Assembly (NCBI GenBank): GCA_005774595.1 | Contig: VAUM01000085.1 | Coordinates: forward strand, 1-6,636 | Length of the DNA stretch: 6,636 nt | DNA from: Actinomycetota bacterium | GTDB taxonomy: Bacteria > Actinomycetota > Coriobacteriia > Anaerosomatales > D1FN1-002 | Reading direction: 5' to 3' | Part shown: piece after piece, positions 5,955-6,636 of the stretch | Layout: each line of letters starts with the position of its first letter | Position numbering within the stretch: position 1 is the first letter of the stretch | Made by a program: the position numbers and the translations under genes | Notes under the pieces: generated by a model | Seen by the model: the letters and a program-made list of their open reading frames with translations, nothing else | Databases searched by the model: none | Told to the model about the DNA's origin: nothing

Positions 5955-6636
5955 ATGCGGCCGGGCCGCACAGCAGTCATCGGCGGGGGCCGGATGGGCA
6001 CCGCCATCGCCGCCGGACTGGCCGAGGTCGGGTTCGGGGGCGACGACGGCCTCGTGGTCGCCGAGCCGGACGCTGCGCGGCGCGCCCTGCTGGAAGCCGA
6101 GTACCGCATCCGCTGCGTAGAGGACGCTGCCGAGGCGGTGCGGGACGCGGCCACCGTCGTGCTCGCCGTCAAGCCCCAGGTCATGGACGGCGTGGCCGCA
6201 TCGCTCGCGGACGCGCTCGCGCCCGGCGCGCTCGTGGTCTCGATCGCCGCGGGCATCCCGACGGCGCGGATCGAGGCGCTGCTGCCGGCGGGCACGCCGG
6301 TCGTGCGCGTGATGCCGAACACGCCCGCGATGGTCTACGAGGGCATGAGCGTCGTGAGCGCGGGGGCGCGTGCGACGCGCGAGCATCTCGAGCAGGTCAT
6401 CGAGCTGTTCGGCGTTCTCGGGACCGCGATCGTCGTGCCGGAGTCGCTGCAGGACGCGGCGACGGCCGTCTCGGGCTCCGGGCCGGCGTACTTCGCCCGG
6501 TTCGCCGGCGCGCTCGCGGCTGCGGGCGAGGCGAACGGGCTCGCGCCCGACGTCGCGCTCGAGCTCGCGGTGCGCACGATGCTCGGCACGGCCGAGCTGC
6601 TGCTCGCCGGCCACACCACGCCGGCCGAGCTCGTGG
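5955..6636 (+). CDS. proC: Pyrroline-5-carboxylate reductase ProC, 5' part
   Basis: This enzyme catalyses the last step of proline synthesis, reducing 1-pyrroline-5-carboxylate with NAD(P)H in the cytoplasm. About 227 residues are visible and the gene runs off the window; full proteins are about 260-275. The N-terminal Rossmann motif GGGRMG (10-15) begins the dinucleotide fold. AVKPQVM follows in the middle, RVMPNTPA (118-125) is a family signature, and SGSGPAYF (173-180) opens the helical dimerisation and substrate domain. The visible end (MLGTAELLLAGHTTPAELV) continues normally toward the C-terminal signature. The start is uncertain: a GTG at 5943, directly after the sepF stop, is in frame and adds four residues, with GAGGG at 5934-5938 only four bases before it; the ATG at 5955 has a weak AGG five bases upstream. 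Tight spacing suggests co-transcription with sepF. Confidence 0.93.
   Translation, partial: MRPGRTAVIGGGRMGTAIAAGLAEVGFGGDDGLVVAEPDAARRALLEAEYRIRCVEDAAEAVRDAATVVLAVKPQVMDGVAASLADALAPGALVVSIAAGIPTARIEALLPAGTPVVRVMPNTPAMVYEGMSVVSAGARATREHLEQVIELFGVLGTAIVVPESLQDAATAVSGSGPAYFARFAGALAAAGEANGLAPDVALELAVRTMLGTAELLLAGHTTPAELV

Noticed and set aside
5331..6614. A 427-codon open frame on the minus strand opposite sepF and proC
   Set aside because: Its product is rich in Arg, Gly and His with no domain, and it lies antisense to two clearly recognisable genes. Long antisense frames are expected at this GC content.
1..6636. Search for CRISPR arrays, insertion-sequence ends, tRNA/rRNA genes, toxin-antitoxin or defence genes
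   Set aside because: No regularly spaced repeats, transposase motifs, tRNA-like cloverleaf or accessory genes were seen. The window is fully accounted for by housekeeping genes.

Overview
The window is very GC-rich (roughly 70% by eye) and tightly packed. All eight genes lie on the plus strand, and there is no gap over about 90 bases. Base composition, gene content and protein sequences suggest an actinobacterial chromosome (Actinomycetota, possibly a Coriobacteriia-like lineage). That placement is an inference and rests on no search.

Layout: the 3' part of pgeF (ylmD/yfiH, a peptidoglycan-editing multicopper-oxidase-like protein, 1-513) is followed by a complete high-affinity phosphate uptake operon, pstS (510-1379), pstC (1376-2266), pstA (2269-3099) and pstB (3096-3887), and then by phoU (3976-4632). 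After that come yggS/ylmE (PLP homeostasis protein, 4647-5324), sepF (cell-division protein, 5370-5942) and the 5' part of proC (pyrroline-5-carboxylate reductase, from 5955 or 5943 to the window edge).

PstS is a lipoprotein that captures phosphate outside the membrane. PstC and PstA form the channel, PstB supplies ATP hydrolysis, and PhoU is the cytoplasmic regulator tying transport to Pho signalling. ATGA stop-start overlaps join pgeF/pstS, pstS/pstC and pstA/pstB, so the genes are probably co-transcribed and partly translationally coupled. No PhoR/PhoP-type regulator is present in the window.

Each gene belongs to a well-known family, and I found no undescribed system. The most notable point is the order. 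pgeF, yggS and sepF are classically adjacent in the ftsZ-side division cluster of Gram-positive bacteria, yet here the whole pst-phoU block sits between pgeF and yggS, and pstS begins inside the pgeF stop codon. Smaller points are two competing ribosome-binding-site/start pairs for sepF, a perfect inverted repeat just upstream of it, and loss of the EAA-loop glutamate in PstA.
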